From: Leucosporidium creatinivorum
Taxonomy: Eukaryota; Basidiomycota; Microbotryomycetes; Leucosporidiales; Leucosporidiaceae
Direction: 5' to 3'
Length of the DNA: 64,000 bases
NCBI GenBank assembly: GCA_001600635.1
Contig: BCKL01000023.1
Location: 62,001-126,000 of the forward strand
Shown: positions 20,240 to 32,597 of the stretch, piece after piece
How positions within the stretch are numbered: position 1 is the first letter of the stretch
How the letters are laid out: each line of letters begins with the position of its first letter
The notes under the pieces: generated by a model
Seen by the model: only the letters and a program-made list of their open reading frames with translations
Database searches by the model: none
Told to the model about the DNA's origin: nothing
Translations under genes and position numbers: made by a program

Positions 20240-23200
20240 ATGTCGGACAAGTTGTTTGCCTCATTTGGGGCTAAACCACCTCCAACAACCTCAACCACCT
20301 CCAAGCCTTCACTCTCCTCCTCCTCTTCCTCTTCCTCCACTCCCAAACGCCAACTCTCCCCTCAACCTCTTCCCGAGGAGTCCGAATCAGCCAAAAAGGC
20401 TAAAGTAGCTACTTCCGCTGCTGCTGCTCAACCGCAGCCTGTACCTCAAGTACCCTCGGAGCCGGTGCACGACGCCCCTGCTGGCGGCAAGTTTGTTAAG
20501 ACCGACGAGTTTGAGACGGAGGGAAAGACTGAGGTAGCAGGCAGCGTCGGATTGGGAGGAGGAACAGCAGAAGGTCTCGTACTCAGTCATGCTGTGAGCT
20601 CTCCGGCCTGCTGTCCTTCCTCACACTCCCAGCACCGCGCCCTCAACTGACCTCTCTTCGCTCGTCTCGCTCGTCTCTTTAGGTCCGTCACCAAGTCGCC
20701 CTTCCTCCCAACTACCCCTACATCCCCATCGCCTCTCACGTCCCTCCCGCCGAACCCGCCCGCGTCTACCCCTTCGAACTCGACCCTTTCCAAAAAGTCT
20801 CGGTCGCCTCGATTCAGCGCAACGAGTCGGTCCTCGTCTCGGCGCACACTTCGGCTGGAAAGACCGTCGTCGCAGAGTATGCTATCGCTCAGTGCTTGAA
20901 GGAGGGTCAGCGTGTAGTCTACACTAGTCCTATCAAGGTGAGTCTAGGGCTGTTTAGACATGCAAGCGCGTGGAGGGCGGGACTGACCGAGCTCTTGTCG
21001 ATTCCTTGCGCTAGGCCCTCTCCAACCAAAAGTACCGAGAGATGCTCGCCGAGTTTGGAGACGTCGGACTCATGACGGGAGATGTCACCATCAACCCTAC
21101 CGCCAGTTGCTTGGTCATGACCACCGAGGTTCGTTTCTCGGCGATTCGCCCTCTGCTACGACGAGCCCAACGTTGACCGCTCTTCCTCCTGTAGATTCTC
21201 CGTTCGATGCTCTACCGTGGCTCCGAGATCATGCGCGAAGTCGCTTGGGTCGTCTTTGACGAGATTCATTACATGCGCGACAAGGGTCTGTCCTGTCCCT
21301 CTTGCCTCGCTCTCTCCTTCCTCCCATCGCTGACCCGTCTTCCCAACCACAACTACAGAGCGCGGAGTCGTCTGGGAAGAGACCATCATCCTCCTCCCCC
21401 ACAAAGTCCACTACGTCTTCCTCTCGGCCACCATCCCCAACGCCATGGAGTTCGCCGAATGGATCTGCACGACGCACCAGCAGCCCTGCCACGTCGTCTA
21501 CACCGACTACCGACCCACGCCGCTGCAGCACTACCTCTTCCCGTCCGGGGGAGATGGGATCCATTTGGTCGTCGATGAGAAGGGAGCGTTCAGGGAGGAT
21601 AACTTTCAGAAGGCGATGGGCGCGTTGACGGAGGGGAAGGGGGAGGATCCGGCGAGCGCGGATGCTGGGAAGGGAAAGAAGGGAAAGACGAAGAAGGGTG
21701 GAACCAAGGGTGAGTTTATGAGCGTGGGCAACAAGGCGCCTGCTCTCCCCAAGCGACGAGCTGACTCTCCTTTACACTCTTCGCAGGCCCCTCGGACATC
21801 TACAAGATCGTCAAGATGATCATGGTCAAGAACTACAACCCCGTCATCGTCTTCGCCTTCTCGAAGCGCGAGTGCGAAGGGCTCGCCCTCCAAATGTCCA
21901 AGCTCGAGTTCAACACGGACGAGGAGCGCGACATGGTCACCTCGGTGTTCCAAAACGCCATCTCCAACCTCTCGGACGACGACCGTCAACTGCCCCAGAT
22001 CGAGCACATCCTCCCCCTCCTCAAGCGCGGCATCGGAATCCATCACGGAGGCCTCCTGCCCATCCTCAAGGAGGTCATCGAGATCCTCTTCCAGGAAGGA
22101 CTCATCAAGGTCCTCTTCGCCACCGAGACGTTCTCCATCGGACTCAACATGCCCGCCAAGACGGTCGTCTTCACCACGGTGCGCAAGTTCGACGGGCGCG
22201 ACTTCCGCAACTTGTCGGGAGGAGAGTACATCCAGATGTCGGGACGCGCTGGACGTCGCGGACTCGATGATCGGGGGATTGTCATCATGATGACGGATGA
22301 GAAGCTCGAGCCTGCCGCCGCGAAGAGTATGGTCAAGGGCTCGGCGGATCGACTCGACTCGGCGTTCCACCTCGGTTATAACATGATCCTCAACCTCATG
22401 AGGGTCGAGGGGTTGACGCCCGAGTACATGCTCGAACGGTGCTTCTACCAGTTCCAGAACACCGCCTCGGTGCCGCATCTCGAGGATGGTGAGTCTCTTC
22501 CCTCCTTCGCTCGCAGCCCTCGCTGACTCGTCTCTCCCATCGCAGAGCTCCGCGCCCTCGACGCCAGCAAGAACGACATTGTCATCCAAGACGAGGACAA
22601 CATTGCCGACTACTACGAACTGCGGCAGCAACTCGATATCCTCAATAAGGACCTCCGCGACGTGCTCAACCACCCCACCTACGCGCTTCCCTTCCTCCAA
22701 CCCGGCCGTCTCGTCCGCGTCAAGCATGATGATCTCGATTTCGGATGGGGCTGCGTCGTCAACTATCAGAAGCGCCTTGGACCCAAGGTGAGCATGTCTC
22801 TCTCCCTCGCCGTCGCGCCACCAAACTCTCGCCTCGCCGAGCGCCGACTGACCCGTGTCCTCCCTCCCTCGAACGCGCAAAAAACCCAGGGCAAGCCCCT
22901 CCCCGCCGACGAGCAAGCGCAAAACCAATACATTGTCGACGTCCTCCTCCACTGCGCCACGGGGGCCACTCCCGCCCCCGCCAAAAAAGGCGCGCCCGCC
23001 TCGACGGTCGGAGTTCGCCCCTGCGGGCCCAGCGACGAAGGAGAGTTTGCCGTCGTCCCTGTCCTCCTTTCCACGCTCGATGGCATCTCGCACATCCGCA
23101 TCTTCCTTGCTAAGGACCTCAAGCCTTTTGAGGCGAGGATGCAGGCCCTCAAGAGCGTCAAGGAGGTGAAGAGAAGGTTCCCGGACGGTGTGGCGCTGCT

Positions 23201-24374
23201 GGACCCTGTGGAGAACATGGGCATCAAGGACGAGGCGTTCAAGAAGCTCTTGAGGGTGAGCTCTTTTCTCTCTCTCTCTCTCCCTCGCCTCTCGAAACCG
23301 CTCGCTGATCCCCTCCCCTCTCGGCGGCCTTCGCACAGAAAATCGAGATCCTCGAATCCCGCCTCGTAGCCAACTCGCTTCACTCGGACCCGACCCTCCC
23401 CGCCCAGTACGAGCTCTACTCGTCCAAGCAAGCCCTGGCGACGTCGATCCGCTCCGTCAAGAAGAAGATCCAATCGGCCCACTCGGTCATGCACCTCGAC
23501 GAGCTCAAGAACCGCAAGCGTGCGCTCCGCCGGTTGGGGTTCGCCACCAACGATGATGTCGTTGAGCAGAAGGGTCGCGTCGCCTGTGAGATTAGTTCGG
23601 GCGATGAGCTGCTGTTGACCGAGATGGTCTTCAATGGGGTCTTCAACGATTTGACGCCGCAGCAGGTCGCTGCTTTGCTGAGTTGCTTCGTGTTTGATGA
23701 AAAGGTGAGTCGTCGTATCTTGATCGCTCTCTCTCTATCGAGCGACGCTGACTCCCCTCTCGATACGATCCACAGAGCGAGCAGACGAGCAAGCTCAAGG
23801 ACGAGCTCGCTGGCCCTTTGAGAGTGATGCAGGAGGCTGCTAGGCGGATAGCAAAGATTGCTATCGAGTCGAAGCTGCCTTTGGTCGAGGGTGAGTGTTT
23901 CACTGCCTCGAGATCCAACGAGCGCTCGCTGACCTTTCGCCGTCTCTTCGTCGCCGAGCAGAGGAGTACGTCGCCTCGTTCAAGCCCGAGCTCATGGACG
24001 CCGTCTTCTCGTGGTGCAACGGCGCCAAGTTCTCCGAGATCTGCAAGGTATGTCCCTGCTCCCAACCTCTTCCCTCTCTCGCGCCTCTAACCCTATCCCC
24101 TCCCTCCCTCGCCCGACCGCTCCAGATGACCGACGTCTTCGAAGGCTCCCTCATCCGCGTCTTCCGTCGTCTGCAGGAGCTCATCCGCCAGATGTCGATG
24201 GCAGCCAAGGCGATTGGATCGGAGGAGCTGGAGAAGAAGTTCAACGACTCGTTGGAATGCCTCGAGAGGCATAACTCGGTCGCCTTCGCCGCGAGTTTGG
24301 TGAGTACAGGTCTCTCTCTTCCGCTGGACTCTAGCGCCCGAGCTGACGTTAGTGTTCTTCGACAGTACCTCTAA
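20240..24374 (+). CDS. MTR4: Nuclear exosome RNA helicase Mtr4 (TRAMP complex)
   Basis: Ski2-like DExH ATPase that unwinds RNA for the nuclear exosome, including 5.8S rRNA 3' trimming. About 13 exons give roughly 1,070 residues. A low-complexity Ser/Gln N-terminus precedes the helicase core. Key motifs: Q-type region [13 protein letters not shown], Walker [23 protein letters not shown] (motif II), [14 protein letters not shown] (motif III), [32 protein letters not shown] and [14 protein letters not shown] (motif VI). The arch/KOW insert follows ([19 protein letters not shown]), then the C-terminal DSHCT domain, ending [12 protein letters not shown]. The arch and the SLYL end distinguish it from Ski2. 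The donor at 21,129 is GTTCGT. Confidence 0.95.
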
Positions 24375-25033
24375 TACGCTTGCCTCGCCTCGCGCTCGCT
24401 CGCTTGTACTTCTTCCTCCCGCTCCCTCTTCGCCGTCCTCCGTCGTCGTCTTCTTGTACATCGTACTACCCTTCGATTTCAACTGCACAGCTCTGCCCTC
24501 GACATGCCGTTGGCTGCCTGCAGTCTTTGAGAGCAAGCGAGGCGGGAAGCAAACGGCCTCGGCGAGGAGCTCGGTGGTCGGTCTTGACTGCATCGAGTGG
24601 CGACGATGAAGGGACGAGCTGTAGGTTTCCGAGAAATTTGTGTTGCGCTACAACTAGCTCGCTATCTGTACCCGACTGCATCACCACTCATCGTTCAGCG
24701 AAGGGCGGTGAGCCCGCAGCACTCAGTCGAATCTCGACCGCCCTGCGCCCAAGAGCTGGCGCCTCCTTGACTTCTCGCCATCACCTCGTCCAAGCTCTCT
24801 CGACTCGTACAGCAGCAGGAGAAAGCTCGTAGATACTGCATCACCCCGCCTATCAGTTTCCCGCTCCTCCACCCTCGTAGCAGAGCCAATCTCGCTTCTC
24901 GCCGGCGCCAGCTCAGCTCGACCCCCGTCGTCAGATCCACTTCCTCGAGCACTCAGCAGCCTCCCTTGAGCTCCGTACAGCTCTCGCACATCGTTCTACA
25001 TCCCTCCACATTTCGCCCGTTCATCCTCAAGAC
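24375..25033. other. Intergenic: MTR4 3' flank and epsin leader
   Basis: No supported gene in 659 bases. The right part is CT-rich and typical of the 5' leaders in this window. No promoter element can be assigned with confidence. Confidence 0.4.
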
Positions 25034-26588
25034 ATGGAGGTCGTCAAAGCCGTCTCGCGCCTCTCCAAGAATGCTCTCGGGGGCCACAGTGAGGCAGCGG
25101 TCGTCTGCAGGGACGCTACATCGGACACGACCTCGATGCCCAGCTCGCATCAGCTGGCAGTCATCGCAGAGTACACCTACAACGAGCGGGACTGCGCCGA
25201 CAGCCTTACGGTGCTCGACAAGCGCTTGAACGACAGAGGAAAGATGTGGAGGCATACTTACAAGTCGCTCATTGTTGTTGAAGCCACGCTGTTCAAAGGA
25301 TCGCGCAGCTTTGTTCGCTACTTTAGGTGGGTTCCGCGCCGGGTCCTGCTCGGCTAGCTGTCGACTTGAAGCTCATCAGTCCCACTTGTTGCGCAGGCAA
25401 AACGTCTACCTCATCAAGACGCTCAAGGAGTTCCAGTACATTGACGACGTGGGAACAGATCAAGGCGCCAACGGTACGCTCCCTCTCGTTCCCCTGCTCG
25501 GCGCCCGATCTTCGCCTGACGACTGACGTACATCTTCACAGTCCGAGAAAAGGCGAGGACCATCTGCGACCTGCTTTACAACGAGGAGAAGCTCGACTTT
25601 GAGCGCAAGAACGGATACGGAACGTACAAGTCGTCGAGCGCGCCGAAGACCCAGCCTCGTCGCCAGCAGTCTCCGGCCAGACCGAAGAGCGTACCGCCTC
25701 CGCGTGCGGCGCCAACAAAGGTGCAGGAGGACCGCGGCGAGATGGAGTTGAAGGAGGCGATGAGGTTGAGCCAGCTTGAGGAGGATGAGAGGCAGAGGAA
25801 GCTAAGGGAGCAGGCCGATGGTGCGCTGTTTGGAGATTTTGCGCAGAAGCAGTGAGTCGGTCTCATCACTCATCGCGAGGCTTCGCTCACCTCGCTGACC
25901 TCGCTCCAGAAACGACCTACTCGACTTTTCGGCGCCGAGCCAGGAGCAGAACTACGACTTCGCCGCTTCTCAACAAGCCCACCAGATGGAACTGATGCGA
26001 CAGCAACAACTCCAGGCTCAAGCTCAAGCTCAAGCCGAGTATCAAATGGCCATGCAGCAGCAAGCATATCAGAACCAACTTGCCTCGGAGCAGGCTTACG
26101 CGCAACAGGCGTACGCTCAGCAAATGGCCCAGCAACAGTACCAGGACCAGTACTACGCACACCAACAGCAAGCTCAACTCGCTTATCAGCAACAACTACA
26201 GCAGCAGCAGGCTCAGTATCATCAACCGCAGGCCATCGCTGCTCAGCCGACGGGCGCCCACAACCCATTCGCAGCCTTCGCTCCGACACCACAGCCTCCT
26301 CCACCCCTTCCCACTCCCTCGATTACACCCGCTCCCGCCCCCGCCCCCGCTCCCTCGCCCAACTCGCTCGCTCAGTACCAAGCGAGCCAGGCTGCCCAAG
26401 CGCCGAGCGGGAGGCATGCCGAGCTGGAGCGGATGCTGGCTGGCGGTAGTGGGATCGACACGTTCGGAAATGTCGGGAACCTTCGATTGTGAGTAGCGGC
26501 GATCCTTCTCCATCTCGCTACTGCTCGACTGACTCGTTCTCGCCTTCGCAGGGGAGCGAATCCGACCGGTCAAGGCTTCCGCTCGTAG
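25034..26588 (+). CDS. Epsin-like ENTH-domain endocytic adaptor
   Basis: Clathrin/ubiquitin adaptor that binds PtdIns(4,5)P2 at the plasma membrane. The ENTH domain occupies about residues 1-140: MEVVKAVSRLSKNALGG, CRDATSDTTSMPSSHQLAVI, then KMWRHTYKSLIVVEATLFKG and VYLIKTLKEFQYIDDVGTDQ, with NVREKARTICDLLYNEEKL. A ubiquitin-interacting-like motif follows (ELKEAMRLSQLEEDERQ), then a long Gln/Ala-rich region, one NPF motif (GAHNPFAAFAP) for EH-domain partners, a proline tract, and a short conserved end (ELERMLAGGSGIDTFGN, GANPTGQGFRS). About five exons. Ent1/Ent2-like by architecture; only one NPF is visible, fewer than in yeast Ent1/2. Confidence 0.9.
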
Positions 26589-26933
26589 TAGCTGCTGCTC
26601 GCGAGCCCTTCGTGTAAGCTGGACCAGTCTTCCCTCTCGCACTCGGAGCTGACACTGCTTTTTCACCTCTTGCAGACGCCCCTTACCCTTGCCCTCCTCG
26701 CTTCGCCTTCCCCCTCCTCCGAACTCCTCCGTTGCTGTATCAACGCCGCACCTCGCACATCCTCTCCCCTTGCAACACGACAAGCGTTGTAACATCTTCA
26801 CCGAGCCGAGATGCAAGAGCAGAGAGTCGAGAGCTGGGGCAAACTCGCCTCGCCGAACGACATCGCCGAACCGAGATGCTGCACGAAAGATGAGATTGTA
26901 CTACACGAGCTAATGCAGAGTTGAACGATAAGA
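26589..26933. other. Convergent intergenic region
   Basis: Three-prime flanks of the epsin and of the following reverse-strand membrane-protein gene. The left end still shows intron-like GCTGAC...TTGCAG, so a 3' UTR intron of the epsin is possible. No gene supported. Confidence 0.35.
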
Positions 26934-29900
26934 TTACTGCTGACTAACAACGGCCTCCTCTCCCTCCGTCGTAGGCAAAGTAGGCAAGCTCGCTTCCCTC
27001 CAAGCCCATCCGTCTGCTCCCTCCACCGCCGAGAGGTTCGCATCACGAGGCCTTCCCACTCCAAACGTCTCGGGCGAAAAGTGCTGATGGTGGTGGATGG
27101 CGTAATCGCGTCGACGGCCAGCTTGGGTGGGCGTGAGCGAGCGATCGTCGTCGTCGTCCTCAGACGACGATGACTCGGCCGAGGAGGAGAGGAAGGCCGC
27201 TGTGGTCGAGTTGCCTAGATCACCGAATTCGGCGCCGTCGTCGAGGTCGGGTGAGGCGGAAGGGGACGTAGTCGACGAGCCAGCGTAGACGAATGCTAGC
27301 CCGGAGAGGGAGGCCGACGAGTCGTGAGAGCCGTACGAAAGGCGGAAGGGAGGGAGGAGAAGTCCTGCTGGTTGAGGGTATGTGGAAGGTGCGGTGTCCT
27401 GGCTCAGAGCCGAGGTGGTGGAGAGGCGGTTCTCCTCGTGCTCGCCCTCAGCGACAGAGCCGCTCGCCTCGGCCGCCGAAGTGGCCTCCGAGATGCGACG
27501 AAGGGCGGCGAGACGACGTTCCTCGCGTCTGACGGCTTCCTCAGCTTCACCGAGGCGTTGCACTGGAGCAGAAGCGGGTCAGCGCTATGTAGGAAAGAGC
27601 TTCATGGCGAGAAGAGCTCACCCTCGACCAAAAGCTTCTCCGAAAGCTGTCGGCGCTCGATGACTCCCTGAGCGATCTGTCGCTGCAGGACCTCGTGGCG
27701 AGCGTATTGGACATGCGAAGGGCTCGGATGATCCTCCAAGGTAACGGTCGACTGTCGCTGGGTATTGATGGAGGAGGAAGGTGAAGCAGGGTCGATGGGG
27801 CGCTGCGCAGGAGCGCCGAAGGTTGGCGAGCGAGCAGGCGAGGCAGGCTGAACGACGAGGGAGGGGGTGGAGATGGGCTCCTGGTCACGAGGGGTGAAGG
27901 AGGGTGGGACGTCCGCGCGATGGATAGCGGGGGATGGCAGAGGAGTGGGAAGAGCGGAGTTGCCCGCTTCAGTCGAAATGAAGGAGAAGTGGGACTTGAG
28001 GCCGGGGACGAAGCTGTCTGCCGAGTCGACGTGCAGGGAGAGGGGACGAGGAGGAGGCGAGCGGTGCGAGGTGAAGGGAGCGAGGCCGCCGAAGGTTGGG
28101 GTGCGTTGAAGGGGAGGCGGGACAGGCGAGCGTTGCGAGATGGAGCCAGCCCGAGGACCATCGTCGAATCGAACCTCACGTAGCTCCTCCGCCTCCTCCT
28201 CATCAGCCTGCGACCTGACTGGCACCGAGCGTACTCGACGATGAAGTCCTCCCGAAGAAGGCATCGCCGGCGTCTCGGCGTACTCGGAGAAAGAAGGCGC
28301 CGCTGGGCTGAAGGTCATGAGGGGCGAGTGGACCCTCGGCGAAGGGAGTACATAGGGCGAAACGACTCCCCATCGCCCGTCGTGCTGAGCGTCGTTGGGC
28401 GTCATCTCCTGGTCGAGCTGCTGCCAGTTGATACCTTGAAGCGCGAGCTTGGCGAGTCGTTTCTGCTCCCTCCTAGCCCTCCTCTCAGCCTTCTTCTCGT
28501 CGTCCTCCTTCTCGTGGCCGTCCTCCACATGCCGAATCCGAGGCGTACTTTTGATGTAAGGCGAGAAAGCGGGCGACGACTGCGCCGAAGAGCGCAGGCA
28601 GACGAGGATGGCCGCTCGGAGACGACGGTCGCGGCGGAGCTTCCATCCAGGTAAGGAGGCGTAACGACGCTCGTGATACTGCTTCTCGTCGATGTCGTCC
28701 TCGGTCTCGACGACATTAAGATGCTCCCGAGAGGGGTGGTAGTAGGCCGAGAAGGCCTCGGAGCGGGAGAAGGGCTTGCTGAGGAGGAAGAGGCCGAGGT
28801 AGGAGATGACGATGAAGAGGAGACGGAAGGCTGCCCAGGCGCAGTTGCTGTAGAAGGAGCACAAGATTAGCTATTGAGCTCTCAAGCGAGGAAGGAAGCC
28901 GATCGTACGTGAGGAGAACACCTTGCGCGAAGCCGGTGAGAGTGCCATTGGGGTGGAAGTAGGCCGAGTCGCGATCACTTGCTGTCTCGTTGGCGGAGCC
29001 GTAAGCAGTGGTGCCGAAGAGAAGGAGGAGAGCGAGCGAGAGACCAGCTCTCGGAACGAGGAGGATGACGGTCGGCCAGTCTGGGAACAGTCGGAGGGTT
29101 CAGCTAGCGGCCTCTTGAGCGAGCAAAGAGGAAGAACTCACTTTGCGAGTACCAGCCGAACGTCTCGGCGATGCCATCGGATGCGCAACTGCCCTTGACG
29201 GCGCGAGAGAGCGGCGAAGCCTTCTGAAAGGGAGCCATCCGCACGCGCCAGAGGAAGCAGAATCGACTGTACGATGACATGCAGGCGAGGTTGAAGGATC
29301 TGGGTGATTACGCCGGTCAGCTGCTTGCTCGTGAACTCGCGCGAGAGAGCAATAAGATAACTCACGAAGCGCCTCGGTAGACCCGGCCGATGGGAACTCG
29401 CCCTCCTGTACCCCACAGCTTGATGAAAGCGAGGTAGAGATCGAGCCAGACGGCAATGACGACAACCCAGAAGAAGGTGCAAGCCGAGTAAAGGCCGACG
29501 GCGACCCACCAGGCCGTGCTGGTCCGAAGAGTAGGGATGTCGACGATGCCTCGAGCTGCGAGGCGGATGGTGGTGGAGGGGAGCGAGGGAGAGAGCGCGA
29601 TTTGGACGAGGGTGTAGATCACGTTGTAGTCGAGGAAGAGGGTGGCGGGATAGTGCGCGCTGTGAGGAGAGAGAGGGTCAGCCGAGAAGCGAGAAGCGAG
29701 CCACAGCGAAAGGTCGAGCGCACAGGACGAAGAGAGGGTAGAACATCTGCGGAGGGAGGGTCAGTACAGGCTCAGTTGCAACAAGAGCCTCCAACTACTC
29801 ACATGCACGAGCTTGGGGAACCAGCTACGATACTCGAGCATCTCCCAATTCATCCTCTCCGGCCGACAACTCGCCTCCCTGGCCCTCACATCATCCTCAT

Positions 29901-31233
29901 CAAAGCTATCATCATCCCACCCACTCGGCACCACGACGACTTCCTGCAAGTGCTTGCTGAACGAGGTAGAAGGGCGTCGATAGGAGAGATTGGGCGTCGA
30001 CTGATTTCTTCGGCGATCAGGCGCAGGCGTGTTCATCGCCTGTACTGGTCGGAAGTTCTCGGTGCTGGCGTTGCGATTAGGGTTGTACGAGTGGACAAGA
30101 GCGGCTGTGGGAGGTCCATCTGTACGCCAGTCGTCCCGGTGGTGTTGGGTCGTTCGAGGCGAGAGCGCCGAGCCGGTCGAAGGGCGCTTGGCGAAGGCTG
30201 ACGGCATCCACTCGGATTGACGAAGACGGTTCGACCAGCTGACGATATTCTCCTCGCCGAGATCCCCTCCTCCTCCACCGCGACTGAGCTGTGAAGGGCC
30301 AGCAACTCCCCTCCCCGAGCGCATCTCATCTCGCTCCTGCCTTTCCTTCCTCGCATCCATCCCTTCCTCCGGCAATCCCAGCCCCATCCTCGGGCTGAAC
30401 ACCTTATTATCCTCTTCCTTGCCCTTGCCCTTGAGATCCGCGATAACATCCAATGCGGCAGTCCTCTTCTGACTTCCAGCCTCGGAGCCAACTCCCCTCG
30501 CCAACAGCGCCTCGAAGCCTCCGATGCTCAACCTCCCCGGTGTAGGTGGCTGCTGAGGCGAGAGAGGAGGAGGAGTAGGCGAAGGAACATATCTCGGTAC
30601 CGGCTTCCTATGCGTCGAGCTCTTTCGAGGAAACTCGCCGCGCTGGGGCATCTCGGGCGAAGAGTCGTCGCCCTCCCCTTCCTCGGCGACAAAAGTGACG
30701 AGATCGACGTCCTCGTTGTCGAAAGCGTCTTGCTGTTCTGGTGTGCGAGGGAAGGGCGAGGGGAAGGGTAGAGGAGAGGCGAACATGAGAGCTTCGGCCG
30801 GTCGGGCTGGGCGGGGCGGTCGGCGAGGTGGAATCTTGTCGAGTTGGGAGGAGGGGAAGGGGTGTGACCACCCGGGGTTGTTGTAGAGCTTCTTCGCTCC
30901 CTCGATAGCAGCGGGCGATTGCATGGGCTGAGTAGTCGCTGCTGTTGAAGTGGAGGGTTTCGGCGAAGGGTCGGTGGTTGAGGAAGGGGAGGAGAAGGTC
31001 TGCTGGGCGAAGGTGGTAGGTGTAGGAGGAATGGAGATGGGCCCTGGTCGTCTTGGGGCCAGCGGAGCGATGAGAGGTGTTGAGGGGAGGGTTTGCGGCG
31101 AGGAGAAGGAGGTGCGCGGCGAGATGGGGATAGCCGATTGACGAGGTGAAGTCGGCTCGCTCTGCGATGGTAGATTGTTGAAGTGCTCCATCATCTCGGA
31201 CTGCATGCTCGAAGTCGTCGAAGGCGAGTCCAT
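26934..31233 (-). CDS. Unrecognised multi-pass membrane protein with long disordered ends
   Basis: I do not recognise the family. Start MDSPSTTSSMQSEMMEHF at 31,233 opens a Pro/Ser-rich disordered N-terminus of about 480 residues. Five short introns separate a hydrophobic core: MFYPLFVLAHYPATLFLDYN, STAWWVAVGLYSACTFFW with VVVIAVWLDLYLAFIKLW, FNLACMSSYSRFCFLWRVR, WPTVILLVPRAGLSLALLLL and NCAWAAFRLLFIVISYLGLF, about four to six membrane passes. An extracellular-type loop contains NETASDRDS with a possible N-glycosylation site. The tail is again long (about 580 residues), basic then Ser/Pro-rich, with a coiled coil (QIAQGVIERRQLSEKLLVEG, EEAVRREERRLAALRRI) and an acidic Ser tract SSSSEDDDDDRSL. 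A plasma-membrane or ER sensor/scaffold is possible but unsupported. Confidence 0.7.
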
Positions 31234-32597
31234 CTCTCGCCTGGCTGCGTGACCGCCGCCGTCGGGAGTGGGAGCTGTTGATGCTGAGTCGTAGACGAGT
31301 GGTTGCTGAGTGCTGTAGGATGATCGGCGAGGTGCACGAGCAGAGGTGGGAAGATGTTGGCTGTTAGACTTGGTCTCGAGCTGACGGGAAAGAGCGTGGG
31401 TTCCGTGTGAGGAGTGAGAGGCTCAAGAAGGGATCTCGGCGAACCTGCGCGGAGAGGCGACGAGCGGTTGGAGGGCTGACAGAGACGAGGCGAGCGCAAG
31501 GCGACGAGTAGTGATGGGTAGTAGGAAGCTGGTTCTGCTCCGTGTGCGTGCTCTCAGCTCAGTAGGGCCAGGCTTAGAGTGTGCGGAAAGCGAGAAATTG
31601 AGAGTGAGACGCCTGTCTCGCTTGACTTCATCCCGCGCTGCCTCTGCCAGTGAAGAGAGCTCAGAGACGCAGGAACCAAACTTGGGGCAAGGCAAGGGTC
31701 ACACAGGTCAGAGACAAAGATCGAGGTTCGGACTTGCCATCTCCGGCCCAGACTTCGCAGTGCCCCCCTCTTCTCTTCCTCCTTCTGCAGCCGAGTCTTC
31801 CGGTGGTCACATCTTCCATCGTATCATCACACCTGCACGCTACTCTTCTCGCGCTGTCTCGTGAAGCTGAGGAAGAGCATTCATTTTCCGCGCCGACCCT
31901 TCGCCGAAGCCTAACCGACCAGCCACCCCGAGTCCGACCTCTAAACTGCTGTACGGCATCATGCTTCATCAAGCGAGGTCAAGGGCAAGCCGAGGCGAAG
32001 CGTAGAGAGCTCCACCTGCAAACTCTCACCCTTGCGAAGAAGCTCGGAGATTCCAACAGCTCCATCGAGCCAGCGCCGAAGGCGCCGAAGCGTCACTCCT
32101 TGCTGTCGTACAGCTTGTTCGCATTTTGGGGGACGCCGCGCCCCTCGTGACAATTGCACTGCACTAGCTCGAGGTGCGCTCGTTTTTCATTATCGGGCGA
32201 GACAGGCAAATCTTCTCGGAGCTCAAGAGCTGTCTCGCTGCTCGTCCCAGGCCGAGGGTAGGGGTTTCGACTCGGGACGACCGGCTCCTCTGTTGCACTA
32301 CGCTAGCCGTTTCCCTTGCTAGAGGTTTGGCTTTGACATTGAACGTGCAAGCAAGCTTGGCTCGAACTCAAAGAGGTAGAGAGACAGCCGAAGCTGCGAG
32401 CGCCGAGCAGCTCCACTTTTTGCTCTCAGATCCTCTTTCGCGCCTGTCAGTCGGCTCATGGGCGTGATACGAGTCCGGTGATAATGTTGCAAGTCACACA
32501 CCTCCCTCGCCGTCCAACTCGGCCGCACCGCCCTCGGCCCCTTCGTCGCCGGGCATTCTCCTGCCTTCTCCCTTGCTCCCGTCTCCTCCGAGCTGGC
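31234..32597. other. Long intergenic stretch, no supported gene
   Basis: 1,364 bases between two reverse-strand genes. It contains the upstream region of the membrane-protein gene. CT-rich blocks and possible 5' UTR splice signals occur near 31,250-31,450. Open frames are present on both strands but show low-complexity or antisense composition and no family signature. A small gene could be missed here. Confidence 0.4.

Noticed and set aside
32230-32320. tRNA-like T-arm string (GGGTTTCGACTCGGG)
   Set aside because: The B-box match is imperfect, no A box or acceptor stem could be paired, and no anticodon arm is visible.
31511-32467. Several open frames upstream of the membrane-protein gene
   Set aside because: No splice-supported continuation, no domain, and mixed low-complexity composition. 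Treated as upstream/intergenic.
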